A stretch of DNA of 64,000 nucleotides, taken from NCBI RefSeq assembly GCF_003732225.1, contig NZ_MOBJ01000010.1, positions 208,929 to 272,928 on the forward strand, given 5' to 3'. The notes beneath the pieces were generated by a model that was not told where the DNA came from, did no database searches, and saw only the letters and a program-made list of their open reading frames with translations. How positions within the stretch are numbered: the first letter of the stretch is position 1; each line of letters starts with the position of its first letter. Below are positions 52,762 to 61,586 of the stretch, in pieces. This DNA comes from Pseudomonas brassicacearum. Lineage in GTDB: Bacteria > Pseudomonadota > Gammaproteobacteria > Pseudomonadales > Pseudomonadaceae. A program made the translations under genes and the position numbers.

Positions 52762-54485
52762 TGAGCGAGCAGATCGCCCTGCCGATACCGCACAAGCAGG
52801 TTCGGCAGACTTCCCGCGCCGAAATCGGCGATCGGCTGTTCGTGGTCGGTGGCAAAGTTTTGCTGCTGTGCCTGCTCAGCGTTGCGGTGTTGATGCCGTT
52901 GCTGGCGATCTTCTGGCGCGGCTTCAGCAGCGACGCCGGGCAGGGCGGTGGATTAGTTGCCGCCCGCGAACTGCTGACCAGCGACAACTTCCACTGGCTG
53001 CTGGGCAATAGTCTGAAAGTCTCGCTCAGTGTGGCGGCTATCGTCGTGCCACTGGCCTATCTGTTTGCCTACGCGCTGCAACGCACACTGATTCCCGGCA
53101 AGGCGATCTGGCGCGGCATGTCGCTGTTGCCATTGATGGCACCGTCGATGCTGCCGGGTATCGCATTGGTCTACCTGTTCGGTAACCAAGGCATGTTGCG
53201 TGGGCTGCTGTCGGACAACATTTACGGCTTCTGGGGCATCGTCCTTGGCGAAGTGATTTACACCTTTCCCCACGCCTTGATGATCCTGCTCTCGGCGTTG
53301 TCCCTGGCCGATGCGCGCTTGTTCGATGCCGCATCGAGCATGGGCGCCAGTCCGGCCAAGGCCTTTCGCAGCATCACCTGGCCGGCGACCCGGCAAGCGG
53401 TGTTCGCCGCGTTCTGCCTGGTGTTCACCCTGACCATTACCGATTTCGGTGTGCCGGTGGTGGTCGGTGGCGACTATCAAGTACTGGCGCTGGAAGCCTA
53501 CAAAGCGGTGGTCGGCCAGCAGCAATTCGGTCGCGGAGCGCTGATCGGCATGGTGTTGCTGCTGCCGGCACTGTTCAGCTTCGGCGTCGACGCCTGGTTG
53601 CGCCGTCGGCATGGCGACTCCATGAGCGGTCGGGCACAAGTCTTTCAACCGGCGCCGTCGCGGCTGCGGGATGGCTGCTATCTGAGCATCGTCCTGTTGA
53701 TCTGCGCCGCGCTGCTGCTGGTGTTCGGTATGGCGGTGTACTCGTCGCTGGTGAAGTTCTGGCCATACAACCTGTCGCTGTCGCTCAATCACTACCAGTT
53801 TGGCGACACCGCCGGTGGCGGCTGGCTGGCCTACGGCAACAGCGTGAAGATGGCCTTGTGCACGGCGTTGATCGGCAGCGGCTTGATCTTCACCGGCGCC
53901 TATCTGATGGAGAAAACCCGTGGTCAGCGCGGCTTGAATCTGGCGCTGCGAATGCTCAGCTTCGTGCCGATGGCGGTGCCGGGTTTGGTGCTGGGCCTGG
54001 GCTACGTGTTCTTTTTCAACCTGAACGGCAACCCGCTGCATGTGCTCTACGGGACGATGACCCTGCTGGTGGTCTGCACCATTGCTCATTATTTGACCAC
54101 TGCGCAAATGACCGCCACCACCGCGCTGCGTCAGCTCGACGCCGAGTTCGAAGCCGCCGCGCTGTCGCTCAAGGCGCCGCTGTACCGCCACTACCTGCGC
54201 GTCACCGTGCCGATCTGCCTGCCGGCGCTGCTGGACATCGTGCGCTACCTGTTCGTCTCGGCGATGACCACGGTGTCGGCGGCGATCTTCCTCTACAGCC
54301 CCGACACCATCCTTGCGGCGGTGGCGGTGCTGAACATGGACGACGCCGGCAACGTCGGCGGCGCGGCGGCCATGTCGACTCTGATTCTGTTCACCTCGGC
54401 GGGCGTTTCCCTGCTCCTGGCCTGGGCTTCGCGCGGCTTGCTGCGCCGCTCCCAGGCCTGGCGGCAAACAGCGCCCGGCAACTGA
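52761..54485 (+). CDS. phnU: 2-aminoethylphosphonate ABC transporter permease, two-domain (PhnU-like)
   Basis: 574-residue membrane protein made of two fused permease halves, each with its own EAA-type loop: first half ADARLFDAASSMGASPAKAF, second half DAEFEAAALSLKAPLYRHYL. About twelve membrane segments. Fused permeases of this kind occur in Fe(III) (FbpB) and AEP (PhnU) importers. One-base overlap with phnT and a 53-base gap to phnS support an operon. Confidence 0.86.
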   Translation: MSEQIALPIPHKQVRQTSRAEIGDRLFVVGGKVLLLCLLSVAVLMPLLAIFWRGFSSDAGQGGGLVAARELLTSDNFHWLLGNSLKVSLSVAAIVVPLAYLFAYALQRTLIPGKAIWRGMSLLPLMAPSMLPGIALVYLFGNQGMLRGLLSDNIYGFWGIVLGEVIYTFPHALMILLSALSLADARLFDAASSMGASPAKAFRSITWPATRQAVFAAFCLVFTLTITDFGVPVVVGGDYQVLALEAYKAVVGQQQFGRGALIGMVLLLPALFSFGVDAWLRRRHGDSMSGRAQVFQPAPSRLRDGCYLSIVLLICAALLLVFGMAVYSSLVKFWPYNLSLSLNHYQFGDTAGGGWLAYGNSVKMALCTALIGSGLIFTGAYLMEKTRGQRGLNLALRMLSFVPMAVPGLVLGLGYVFFFNLNGNPLHVLYGTMTLLVVCTIAHYLTTAQMTATTALRQLDAEFEAAALSLKAPLYRHYLRVTVPICLPALLDIVRYLFVSAMTTVSAAIFLYSPDTILAAVAVLNMDDAGNVGGAAAMSTLILFTSAGVSLLLAWASRGLLRRSQAWRQTAPGN

Positions 54486-54538
54486 TTTCCACTCCCGCAA
54501 ACCTGAACTCAACTGCCGGTAAACAAAAGGAAAAAGAC

Positions 54539-55564
54539 ATGTTCAAGCCTATGGCCCTGGCCGCTGCTGTCCTCACCGCTTTCAGCCTGAACGCCTTCGC
54601 GGCGAAAACCGAGTTGACGGTGTACACCGCCCTTGAAGCCGAACAACTGAAGACCTACAAAGAAGCGTTCGAAAAGGCCAACCCGGACGTCGAGATCAAA
54701 TGGGTGCGCGATTCCACCGGGATCATCACCGCCAAACTGCTGGCCGAAAAAGCCCGCCCGCAGGCTGATGCAGTCTGGGGCCTGGCCGCGTCCAGCCTGG
54801 CGATCCTCGATCAGCAAGGCATGCTGCAAAGCTACGCACCGAAGGACCTCGGCAAGATCGGCAGCAACTACCGCGACGCCGCCAACCCACCAGCCTGGGT
54901 TGGCATGGACGTCTGGGCGGCAACCATTTGCTTCAACACCGTCGAAGCCGAGAAACAGGGCCTGACCAAACCGGTGAGCTGGCAGGACCTGACCAAGCCT
55001 GAATACAAGGGCAAGATCGTCATGCCGAACCCGGCGTCGTCCGGCACCGGTTTCCTCGATGTCAGCGCCTGGCTGCAAACCTTCGGCGAGAAGCAGGGCT
55101 GGCAGTACATGGACGCACTGCACCAGAACATCGGCCAGTATGTTCACTCCGGTTCCAAGCCATGCAAGCTGGCCGCTGCCGGTGAATTCCCGATCGGTAT
55201 CTCTTTCGAATACCCGGCCGTGCAGTTGAAGCGCCAGGGCGCGCCGCTGGACATCGTCCTGCCGAAAGAAGGCCTGGGCTGGGAAATCGAAGCCACCGCC
55301 GTGATCAAGGGCACACCGCATGAAGACGCGGCGAAGAAACTCGCCGACTTCTCCGCAAGCCCGGCGGCGATGGAGCTGTACAAGGAAAACTTCGCGGTAC
55401 TCGCCCAGCCAGGCATCGCCAAGCCACAGACCGAACTGCCGGCCGACTACGAACAACGCCTGATCAAGAACGACTTCGCCTGGGCCTCGAAAAACCGCGA
55501 CGAGATCCTCAGCGAATGGCGCAAGCGCTATGACGGCAAGTCCGAGAAAGTGGTTGCCAAGTAA
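54539..55564 (+). CDS. phnS: 2-aminoethylphosphonate-binding periplasmic protein (PhnS-like)
   Basis: 341 residues. Signal peptide MFKPMALAAAVLTAFSLNAF, cleavage near FAAKT. Mature part ELTVYTALEAEQLKTYKEAF, then STGIITAKLLAEKARPQADA, MPNPASSGTGFLDVSAWLQ and GISFEYPAVQLKRQGAPLDI, the Fe(III)/AEP-type binding fold. AAAAGG lies 8 bases before ATG 54539. The long upstream open frame is a shadow of phnU. A REP doublet separates it from the catabolic genes. Confidence 0.87.
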   Translation: MFKPMALAAAVLTAFSLNAFAAKTELTVYTALEAEQLKTYKEAFEKANPDVEIKWVRDSTGIITAKLLAEKARPQADAVWGLAASSLAILDQQGMLQSYAPKDLGKIGSNYRDAANPPAWVGMDVWAATICFNTVEAEKQGLTKPVSWQDLTKPEYKGKIVMPNPASSGTGFLDVSAWLQTFGEKQGWQYMDALHQNIGQYVHSGSKPCKLAAAGEFPIGISFEYPAVQLKRQGAPLDIVLPKEGLGWEIEATAVIKGTPHEDAAKKLADFSASPAAMELYKENFAVLAQPGIAKPQTELPADYEQRLIKNDFAWASKNRDEILSEWRKRYDGKSEKVVAK

Positions 55565-55588
55565 GATCTTCATCGGCTGACAGGGCCC

Positions 55589-55668
55589 CATCGCGAGCAA
55601 GCTCGCTCCCACATTGGATCTGTGATCAACGCCAATCCACTGTGGGAGCGAGCTTGCTCGCGATAGCG
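55589..55668. repeat. REP doublet, family A, inside the phosphonate operon
   Basis: Inverted REP pair between the transporter genes and the two enzyme genes. It could set a 3' stability boundary between transporter and enzyme messages. Confidence 0.9.
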
Positions 55669-55692
55669 GTCTTGAACCCAGGACATATCTCC

Positions 55693-56826
55693 ATGAATCA
55701 ACACAACGACATGCTGATCGTCGGCGCCGGCATTCTGGGTTTGTCCCACGCCTTCGCCGCAGCCAAACGCGGTTTGAAGGTCAAGGTCTTCGAACGCAGC
55801 GCCACACCCCTGGGCGCCTCGGTGCGCAACTTTGGCCAGGCGCTGGTCACCGGTCAACCGCCGGGACAGATGCTCGAACTGGCCAAGGCCAGCCGCGAGA
55901 TCTGGGGCCAATGGGCGCAACGGGCGGGATTGCAGCTCAAGCGCAACGGTTCGTATTTGTTTGCTCGCACCGAAGCTGAAGAGCAACTGCTGGAAGCCTT
56001 CTGTGCCGGCCGCGCTATCGAACACGGTTACCGCGTCGAGCTGTTGCGCGGCGCCGCATTGGGCGATGTGTACGGCGGCCAGTTCCGGCATCATCGCGCA
56101 GCGTTGCACGGCCTGGATGACCAGCAACTGTATTCCCGCGAAGCAATTCCAGCGTTGATCGACTACCTGCGTCGCGACCTCGGCGTGGAATTTCACTTCT
56201 CCACTCTGGTACGCGATATCGAACCCGGTCGCGTACACAGCACCGCCGGCACCTTCACGGGGGAGCAGATCATCGTCTGTTCCGGCCACGATTATCAGAC
56301 CCTGCTGGCCGAGCCGATTGCCGCGCTCAAGCCGCAGATCTGCCGCCTGCAAATGCTCCGCGCCCGGCCGCAGCTCAACCTCAATCTGCAACACGCCTTG
56401 CTCACCGGTTTGAGCTGTGTGCACTACGGAGCATTCGCCGATTTGCCGGAAGCTGCGGCAGTGCAGGCGCAAATTCTGCGTGAGGCGCCCCATCTGCATG
56501 AACACGGTATTCACCTGCTGATCAGCCCGACGCCGCATGGCGAACTGATCATTGGCGATTCCCACGACTACGGCAGCGACCCGTCACCGTTCAACGCGGA
56601 ACAGGTCGATACCTGGCTGCTCGAACTGGCCGAGCAGACTCTGGGTTGCAAGGTGCAGGTGGTTGAGCGCTGGCAGGGCGTCTATGGCGCTCGCGGAGCA
56701 GTACCGTTTTCGTTCTTGCAGGCCGCACCGGGCGTGCATGCCGCGTTGATGCACACGGGCGTCGGCATGAGCGTCGGGCCGGCGATGGCTGAGCGCAACA
56801 TCAGGACCTTGCTGGGAGAACACTGA
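55693..56826 (+). CDS. FAD-dependent amine oxidoreductase of phosphonate clusters (PbfD/HpnW-like)
   Basis: 377-residue DAO-family flavoprotein. The dinucleotide-binding start is MLIVGAGILGLSHAFAAAKRG, followed by VFERSATPLGASVRNFGQAL and, near the C-terminus, a GVYGARGAVPFSFLQAAPGV segment (residues about 335-354). The family is syntenic with phosphonate genes; a characterised member (PbfD) oxidises N-methylated aminoethylphosphonate. ATG 55693 has AGGA 9 bases upstream. The stop overlaps phnZ by one base, so enzyme and oxygenase are co-translated. The exact substrate is inferred. Confidence 0.82.
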   Translation: MNQHNDMLIVGAGILGLSHAFAAAKRGLKVKVFERSATPLGASVRNFGQALVTGQPPGQMLELAKASREIWGQWAQRAGLQLKRNGSYLFARTEAEEQLLEAFCAGRAIEHGYRVELLRGAALGDVYGGQFRHHRAALHGLDDQQLYSREAIPALIDYLRRDLGVEFHFSTLVRDIEPGRVHSTAGTFTGEQIIVCSGHDYQTLLAEPIAALKPQICRLQMLRARPQLNLNLQHALLTGLSCVHYGAFADLPEAAAVQAQILREAPHLHEHGIHLLISPTPHGELIIGDSHDYGSDPSPFNAEQVDTWLLELAEQTLGCKVQVVERWQGVYGARGAVPFSFLQAAPGVHAALMHTGVGMSVGPAMAERNIRTLLGEH

Positions 56827-57383
56827 TGGACCGCAATGAACGGGTGATAGCCGAAGTGTTCGGCTGGTATGAGCGCTTCGGTGACAGCGACTACATCGGC
56901 GAACCGGTGTCGCAGATCGAGCACATGTCCCAGGCCGCCGAACGGGCCATGGCCGAAGGCTTCGACGATGAAGTGGTGCTGGCCGCGTTCTTCCATGACA
57001 TCGGGCATCTCTGTGCCGCGAACGCCGAGAACATGGGCGGCTTTGGTGTGGCCAGCCATGAACGCCTCGGTGCCGACTACCTGCGTCGTCTGGGGTTTAG
57101 CGAGCGGATGGCGCGGTTGGTGGAATATCACGTTCAGGCCAAGCGTTACCTGACGTTCAAAGAACCGGGCTACTACCAACGCTTGAGCGAGGCCAGTCGG
57201 CGCACGCTGGAATATCAGGGCGGGGTGATGACGGCTGCCGAGGCTGAGGCGTTTGAGCGGGATCCGTTGTGTGCGATTAGCCTGCGGATGCGTCAGTGGG
57301 ATGAGCAGGCGAAGGAGATGTGGGTGCCGGTGATTGATCTTGGGGTATTGAAAGCGAAGGCTTTGAGGTTATTAGCGTTCTGA
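56826..57383 (+). CDS. phnZ: PhnZ-like mixed-valent diiron HD-domain phosphonate oxygenase
   Basis: 185 residues. PhnZ cleaves (R)-1-hydroxy-2-aminoethylphosphonate oxidatively to glycine and phosphate. The metal and substrate residues of PhnZ are present at almost the same positions: Tyr23 and Glu26 (YIGEPVSQIEH), His33, His57-Asp58 and His61 (FFHDIGH), His78 (VASHERLGAD), His102 (VEYHVQ) and Asp159 (QWDEQ). The Tyr/Glu pair marks PhnZ rather than the TmpB branch acting on trimethylated substrates. It overlaps the FAD oxidoreductase by one base. No PhnY-type 2OG dioxygenase gene lies in the window. Confidence 0.83.
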   Translation: MDRNERVIAEVFGWYERFGDSDYIGEPVSQIEHMSQAAERAMAEGFDDEVVLAAFFHDIGHLCAANAENMGGFGVASHERLGADYLRRLGFSERMARLVEYHVQAKRYLTFKEPGYYQRLSEASRRTLEYQGGVMTAAEAEAFERDPLCAISLRMRQWDEQAKEMWVPVIDLGVLKAKALRLLAF

Positions 57384-57525
57384 CCCCTTGTTTGGATCAT
57401 ACGAACGGAATGGTGGAGGTCAGCAGAATTAGACGTTTCCTACGAGATATCAGGACGAGGCTGGCTAGTCGTTTCGCAAGGGGCTGTCTAGCTTTGCTGA
57501 CCCTTTCGCGTATAGAGACACAACC

Positions 57526-58056
57526 ATGCGTTACTTAAAAATTACCGCTCAGGATCGCAGCGGCAATCATCGTGCAGACACGGTCCTGCTGCATTTTTTT
57601 GAAGCAGTGAAAAATGGTGAAGACAAACTGATTCACAAGGCGTACGCGCTGGATATCACTGCAGATGGCAAGGTTGACTTTCAGGTTGGCGACGTCAATA
57701 ACGACGGTAAAGAGAACACCAAAGATGAACGGTTACTCAAGAAGTTCGCAGATGCCTTTTTGCAACTGAACTGGTTCAATCCTGGCGAAGCTTCAGCGCG
57801 CTACCTGAAGATTTTTGTCGAGGACTTTGCTCAGGACGGCTCTCCGGATACGGTCCGTTTGCACTTTCATGAGGGCGAGGGCGAGCCGACGGATAACTCC
57901 ATCGTCTATACCGCGTCGGCTTATGACACCAACAATGACGGGAAGCTGGATTGGCTCGTGCATTTCGATGTCGATAATGACGGCGACATCGATGCGGTGG
58001 ATCAGAAACTTGTCACGTTGTTGAGTAACGAGTATTTGAAGTTCAAATGGAAATGA
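57526..58056 (+). CDS. Unrecognised protein with duplicated EF-hand/dockerin-like calcium loops
   Basis: I do not recognise a named family. 176 residues, no signal peptide or membrane segment. It consists of two related halves: RYLKITAQDRSGNHRADTVL (from residue 2) and RYLKIFVEDFAQDGSPDTVR (from about residue 91). Each half carries Ca-loop motifs of DxNxDGxxxxxD type (GDVNNDGKENTKDERLLKKF in half 1; YDTNNDGKLDW and FDVDNDGDIDAVDQKL in half 2), resembling dockerin/EF-hand loops. The ribosome site is weak (AGAG). Third codon positions are less GC-rich than in neighbours. A paralog follows at 58271. Confidence 0.7.
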   Translation: MRYLKITAQDRSGNHRADTVLLHFFEAVKNGEDKLIHKAYALDITADGKVDFQVGDVNNDGKENTKDERLLKKFADAFLQLNWFNPGEASARYLKIFVEDFAQDGSPDTVRLHFHEGEGEPTDNSIVYTASAYDTNNDGKLDWLVHFDVDNDGDIDAVDQKLVTLLSNEYLKFKWK

Positions 58057-58102
58057 TCGGTCGACTGGCAGCGTTTTCAACGTCGCCTTGAAGCATCATT
58101 GA

Positions 58103-58136
58103 TGCGGTTCCGGCTTTGTCCGAAGCCGCATTTTTT
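58103..58136 (+). terminator. Terminator after the first EF-hand-like gene
   Basis: Stem TGCGGTTCCGG/CCGAAGCCGCA (wobble and one mismatch) with a 6-base loop and six T. It implies that the two paralogs are separately transcribed. Confidence 0.75.
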
Positions 58137-58270
58137 ATACCCCGTCGACGTTATCCCGCAAACAGGTGTTAACTGAGGAAAATCCTTACGGATTGCGGCG
58201 GCCTGATGCCGTATGGAAGGTCTGCTCAGGTGGTTAGTGTTCCAGGCTCTTTACTTTGCAAGGAATGCTC

Positions 58271-58726
58271 ATGCTCTATTTAACAGCAACTGCTCAGGAC
58301 CGTGGCAGGAAGGGCGAGGCAGATACTGTTCATTTCCAGTTCTATGAAGATGAACGCCTGATAAGGGAGGTGGTTGTTACTGCTACAGACTCTGGGCGCC
58401 AGCCGCTGGTGAAATTTGCCAGGACCTATTTGAAGCTCGGGTGGTTCAATGCCGGAGATGATTCGGAGCGGTACTTGCAGATATTTGCGCAAAACCTTGT
58501 CGGCAATGGAACCCCGGAAGCTGTGCGGCTGCATTTTCATGACGAAGCGTTGCACGCGACCGGGAGCACGATTGCGTACAAGGCATCAGCGCTTGACCGG
58601 GATAATGACGGGAGTTTCGAATTGATCCTGAGCTCGGATGTGGACAACGACGGTCATGCTGACAGGACCGACCGACGTCGAGTGAAGGCGCTGGCCATTG
58701 AGTTTCTGAAAATCGACGCAGGCTGA
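58271..58726 (+). CDS. Paralog of the preceding EF-hand-like protein, first calcium loop deleted
   Basis: 151 residues from ATG 58271 (AAGGA 6-7 bases upstream; the ATGs at 58256 and 58265 lack a site). It aligns over its whole length with the protein at 57526: LYLTATAQDRGRKGEADTVH, LKLGWFNAGDDSERYLQIF and a second half containing LDRDNDGSFE and SSDVDNDGHADRTDRRRV. It lacks about 25 residues in the first half, exactly where the paralog has the GDVNNDGKENTKD loop. Three EF-type loops thus become two. Unknown function, probably cytoplasmic or non-classically exported. Confidence 0.68.
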   Translation: MLYLTATAQDRGRKGEADTVHFQFYEDERLIREVVVTATDSGRQPLVKFARTYLKLGWFNAGDDSERYLQIFAQNLVGNGTPEAVRLHFHDEALHATGSTIAYKASALDRDNDGSFELILSSDVDNDGHADRTDRRRVKALAIEFLKIDAG

Positions 58727-58752
58727 CGGTGCTGCGGGACAATGATCAGTTG

Positions 58753-60129
58753 CTACAGTTGCTGAGCCAGCGCCTCAATCTGCTCCTGCCGCTCCGCCTG
58801 ACTCAACCTTGCATGAGGATTGAGCGAAGACCACTGCGGATGTGCGCGGGCTTTGCTCAACGCCTCCGGCAGTTTGCCTTCGCGCCAGCTCTTGTCCTGC
58901 GGCGTGGCGACCTGAATGCTGTCCATCGCTGCGTGTCCGCGCAGGTTCATGGCCTGTACCAGTTGCCGCTGACGCAACGCCAACAAACGCAGCACACTGT
59001 CGTCGACGGTCAGCTCGCGCTGGCCTTTGATTTTGCCCAGCAAGCGGCTGCCATAACTGCGCGCCGTTTGCAGCGCGCCGCCGGCAATCGCCCCGGCCAG
59101 CGCCGCCGCGCCGAGGGTCAGGCCGCCGACCAGCAAGTCCACGCCGGCACCGGCCGCGGCGCCAGCGGCGATTCCGCTGCCGACCCGCACGCCCAGTTGT
59201 TTGAGGGTTTCGGGGTTGAACAAATCATCGCCCCAGCGGCCATCCAGCAGCGGCAAGTCGCTGGCTGCGGCATCCTGTAGACGGAAGGCGTACAGCTTGA
59301 GCAGCGCTTCGACGCAGCGTTGTTCGCGTTGGCGAACGGCTTTGCGCAGTTCGCTGATGGCCTGCTGTTCCTGTGCGGCATCACTGACCACGCTGCGTCG
59401 ACAGGCGGCGCAATCGATCAGCAATTCGGCGATCAAACGTGCCGCGCTTTGCTGGCGCGCTTCGCGCTGGGCCTGCTGGTCGACGATCAATCGCTCAAGC
59501 TGACCGCGCGCGCTTTCGATCAACAGCGCGAGACTTTCATAGAGCCGCCGCTCGCCATCCTCGGGCGGCGCCACGCTGTCAAAACGCACCAGCGCATGCA
59601 GACCCAAACGGGCCAGGGCTTCGCGCCAATCCGGCTCGCGGTGGTTGGCGCTGCTGACGAAGTTCAGCACCGGCAGCAGCGGTTTGCCGCAACTGGCCAG
59701 CACTTCGAGTTCGTCACGGTACTTGGCCAGCACCGGCTCGCGGGCGTCGATCACGTACAGGCCGGCGTCAGAGGCCAGCAGTTGGCGCAGCACCTTGGCT
59801 TCCTGTTCGAAACGCTGGCGCGCCTCGCTGCCATCGAGGAAACGCGTCAGCCGCGCCGGGCCGTCGAGGCGTTCGCCGGGGCGTTCCAGACGTTCCAGAT
59901 AATCGAGCAGGGCGATCGCGTCTTCAAGCCCCGGCGTGTCGTAGAGCTCAAGCAAGGCTTCACCATCCACCGACAACCGGGCGCCCTCGACATGCCGGGT
60001 GGTGCTGGGGCGATGGGAGACTTCGCCGAAACCGACGTCGCGGGTCAGGGTGCGCAGCAATGAGGTTTTGCCAACATTGGTATGGCCGACCACGGCGAGT
60101 TTCAGTGGCCGTTTTTCAGCATCAGTCAT
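58753..60129 (-). CDS. GTPase with DUF3482 domain
   Basis: 458 residues. N-terminal small-GTPase domain: P-loop GHTNVGKTS (15-23), switch threonines around RPSTTRHVEG, G3 motif DTPG (64-67). No clear NKxD motif is visible (LPVLNFVSS in its place). The C-terminal DUF3482 region includes a long Gly/Ala-rich hydrophobic stretch (GIAAGAAAGAGVDLLVGGLT) that may insert in or lie on membrane. Its start overlaps the end of the DUF2868 gene by 8 bases. The layout recalls the YcjF/YcjX membrane-GTPase pair of enterics. Function unknown. Confidence 0.83.
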   Translation of the reverse strand: MTDAEKRPLKLAVVGHTNVGKTSLLRTLTRDVGFGEVSHRPSTTRHVEGARLSVDGEALLELYDTPGLEDAIALLDYLERLERPGERLDGPARLTRFLDGSEARQRFEQEAKVLRQLLASDAGLYVIDAREPVLAKYRDELEVLASCGKPLLPVLNFVSSANHREPDWREALARLGLHALVRFDSVAPPEDGERRLYESLALLIESARGQLERLIVDQQAQREARQQSAARLIAELLIDCAACRRSVVSDAAQEQQAISELRKAVRQREQRCVEALLKLYAFRLQDAAASDLPLLDGRWGDDLFNPETLKQLGVRVGSGIAAGAAAGAGVDLLVGGLTLGAAALAGAIAGGALQTARSYGSRLLGKIKGQRELTVDDSVLRLLALRQRQLVQAMNLRGHAAMDSIQVATPQDKSWREGKLPEALSKARAHPQWSSLNPHARLSQAERQEQIEALAQQL

Positions 60130-61501
60130 GGCCCGACTCCAACCAGTTCATCGGCGCGCAGTCAGCGAACGGCAACTCCAACTGTCGCAGAGCGGCGTGC
60201 CAGTCGCCGAGGCGTTCAGCGTCGAGTGCCTGACCGGGTGGCGCTTGCAGCAGCCAGATGCGTGTCGCGCTGGCGCTGCGGGCGAGTTCGGCGATCAGCG
60301 CCAGGCTGCCACGATCCGGCGAGCGCTGAGGGTCACAGGCAATGGCCAGACGTTGCGGTGGGAAACGGGTCAGCTGTTCCAGCAATTTTTGTCGGGACTC
60401 ACGGCTGTCGAGGATGCCAGCGTCTTTGACGCTTTTCGGCAGTTGCGGTGGCCATGGGCGCTGGTCGTCCAGTTCGATGGCCACCAGCAACGCGCCGTCG
60501 CTGTCCAGGGAGTTGGCGCCGCCTTCGACCTGATGCAGGCGCTCGGGCGCGGCATCGTTGACGCCGAGGCGTTCGCTGCTCGGCATCAGCCGTTCGCGCA
60601 ACTGTGCGTAACCGGGCAGGTTAAGGTCCAGACGCAACGTAGTACGACCGCTTTTCCAGTGCCACAGGCAGAACAGCGCGAGCAGCAGGCGTGGCAACAC
60701 GCCGTACACCAGCAACACCCCAACCAGCCAGGCAGCCCAGGCTTGCCGAGCGCTTTCGATGTTCAGCGCGGTGTCACCGCTGGCGCGAATCATCTCCACG
60801 GTCGGCACGCTGAAGCCGAGCAATGCGGGCAGGGCGCCGAGGGTCTGGGTCATGACCACGAACGTGTCGCCGCTGAGAATCGTGGTTTCCCAGACGAAGC
60901 CGTAGCGCCGGGTTGCCATCAGCGTCAGCAAAATCGCCAGAGCGCTGAGCATCGCCAGCAGCCACAAGCCGTTGACCAGCACGCCGAGTACCCAGCGATT
61001 GAGTTTCTGCCGTTGCAGCAACAGCAGCAGGGCCGGCGCCAGTTGCGCGGCTTTGGCGTCGCGGGCGAGTTTTTCGCTGAGCCACAACCACAAACGCCCA
61101 AGGGTGGCGCCGTAATCGCCAGCGAATATCAGGCCCGAGGCCCAGCTCAGCAGCAGAATCAGGTTCAGCCCGAGCAGGCTGCCGAGGGCCCAGAACACGT
61201 TGACCGGTGTCTGGCCGTCGCTCAACGCAGCGAACGCCATACCGGCACCGCTGATGATCGCCAGTACGGCCAGAACGATCAGCGCCAGTCGCGCACCTTG
61301 CAGCCAATGGCGCAAGGCGACGGTCAAGCCGTCGCGTTCGGCCAACCACAGGGCGCGCGCCTCGATACGGGTCGGCAGGTCGCCGCCAGCGCTGCGGGCC
61401 AGCCGGTTGGCTTCCTGGTCTTCCAGTGGACCTGCGTGTTCCTCGCGCAGGCGGATGGTTTCAGTCAGCCAGAGCTTTGTCAGTGGTGTCAGTTCAGTCA
61501 C
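60122..61501 (-). CDS. DUF2868 membrane protein, partner of the GTPase
   Basis: 459 residues. An N-terminal soluble region contains LTKLWLTETIRLREEHAGPL. Four to six membrane segments lie between about residues 85 and 300 (LALIVLAVLAIISGAG, LLGLNLILLLSWASGLIF, LLAMLSALAILLTLMAT, WLVGVLLVYGVLPRLLLALF). A cytoplasmic C-terminal domain follows. The 8-base overlap with the downstream GTPase gene implies coupled translation and a joint complex. No biochemical function is known to me. Confidence 0.82.
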   Translation of the reverse strand: MTELTPLTKLWLTETIRLREEHAGPLEDQEANRLARSAGGDLPTRIEARALWLAERDGLTVALRHWLQGARLALIVLAVLAIISGAGMAFAALSDGQTPVNVFWALGSLLGLNLILLLSWASGLIFAGDYGATLGRLWLWLSEKLARDAKAAQLAPALLLLLQRQKLNRWVLGVLVNGLWLLAMLSALAILLTLMATRRYGFVWETTILSGDTFVVMTQTLGALPALLGFSVPTVEMIRASGDTALNIESARQAWAAWLVGVLLVYGVLPRLLLALFCLWHWKSGRTTLRLDLNLPGYAQLRERLMPSSERLGVNDAAPERLHQVEGGANSLDSDGALLVAIELDDQRPWPPQLPKSVKDAGILDSRESRQKLLEQLTRFPPQRLAIACDPQRSPDRGSLALIAELARSASATRIWLLQAPPGQALDAERLGDWHAALRQLELPFADCAPMNWLESGHD

Positions 61502-61586
61502 GCGGCATCCCGTCGCTCAAATGAACGCTGAGCATAACCGCTGTGGCGCTTATCGGGGTAAGCGCGGCTCTGGTATCCTCGCCGAC

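Noticed and set aside
52953..54512. 519-codon - strand open frame over phnU
   Set aside because: Low-complexity His/Gln/Arg-rich shadow of a membrane-protein gene.
59999..61531. 510-codon + strand frame opposite the DUF2868/DUF3482 genes
   Set aside because: Gln/Arg-rich shadow; the - strand frames carry real GTPase motifs and membrane segments.
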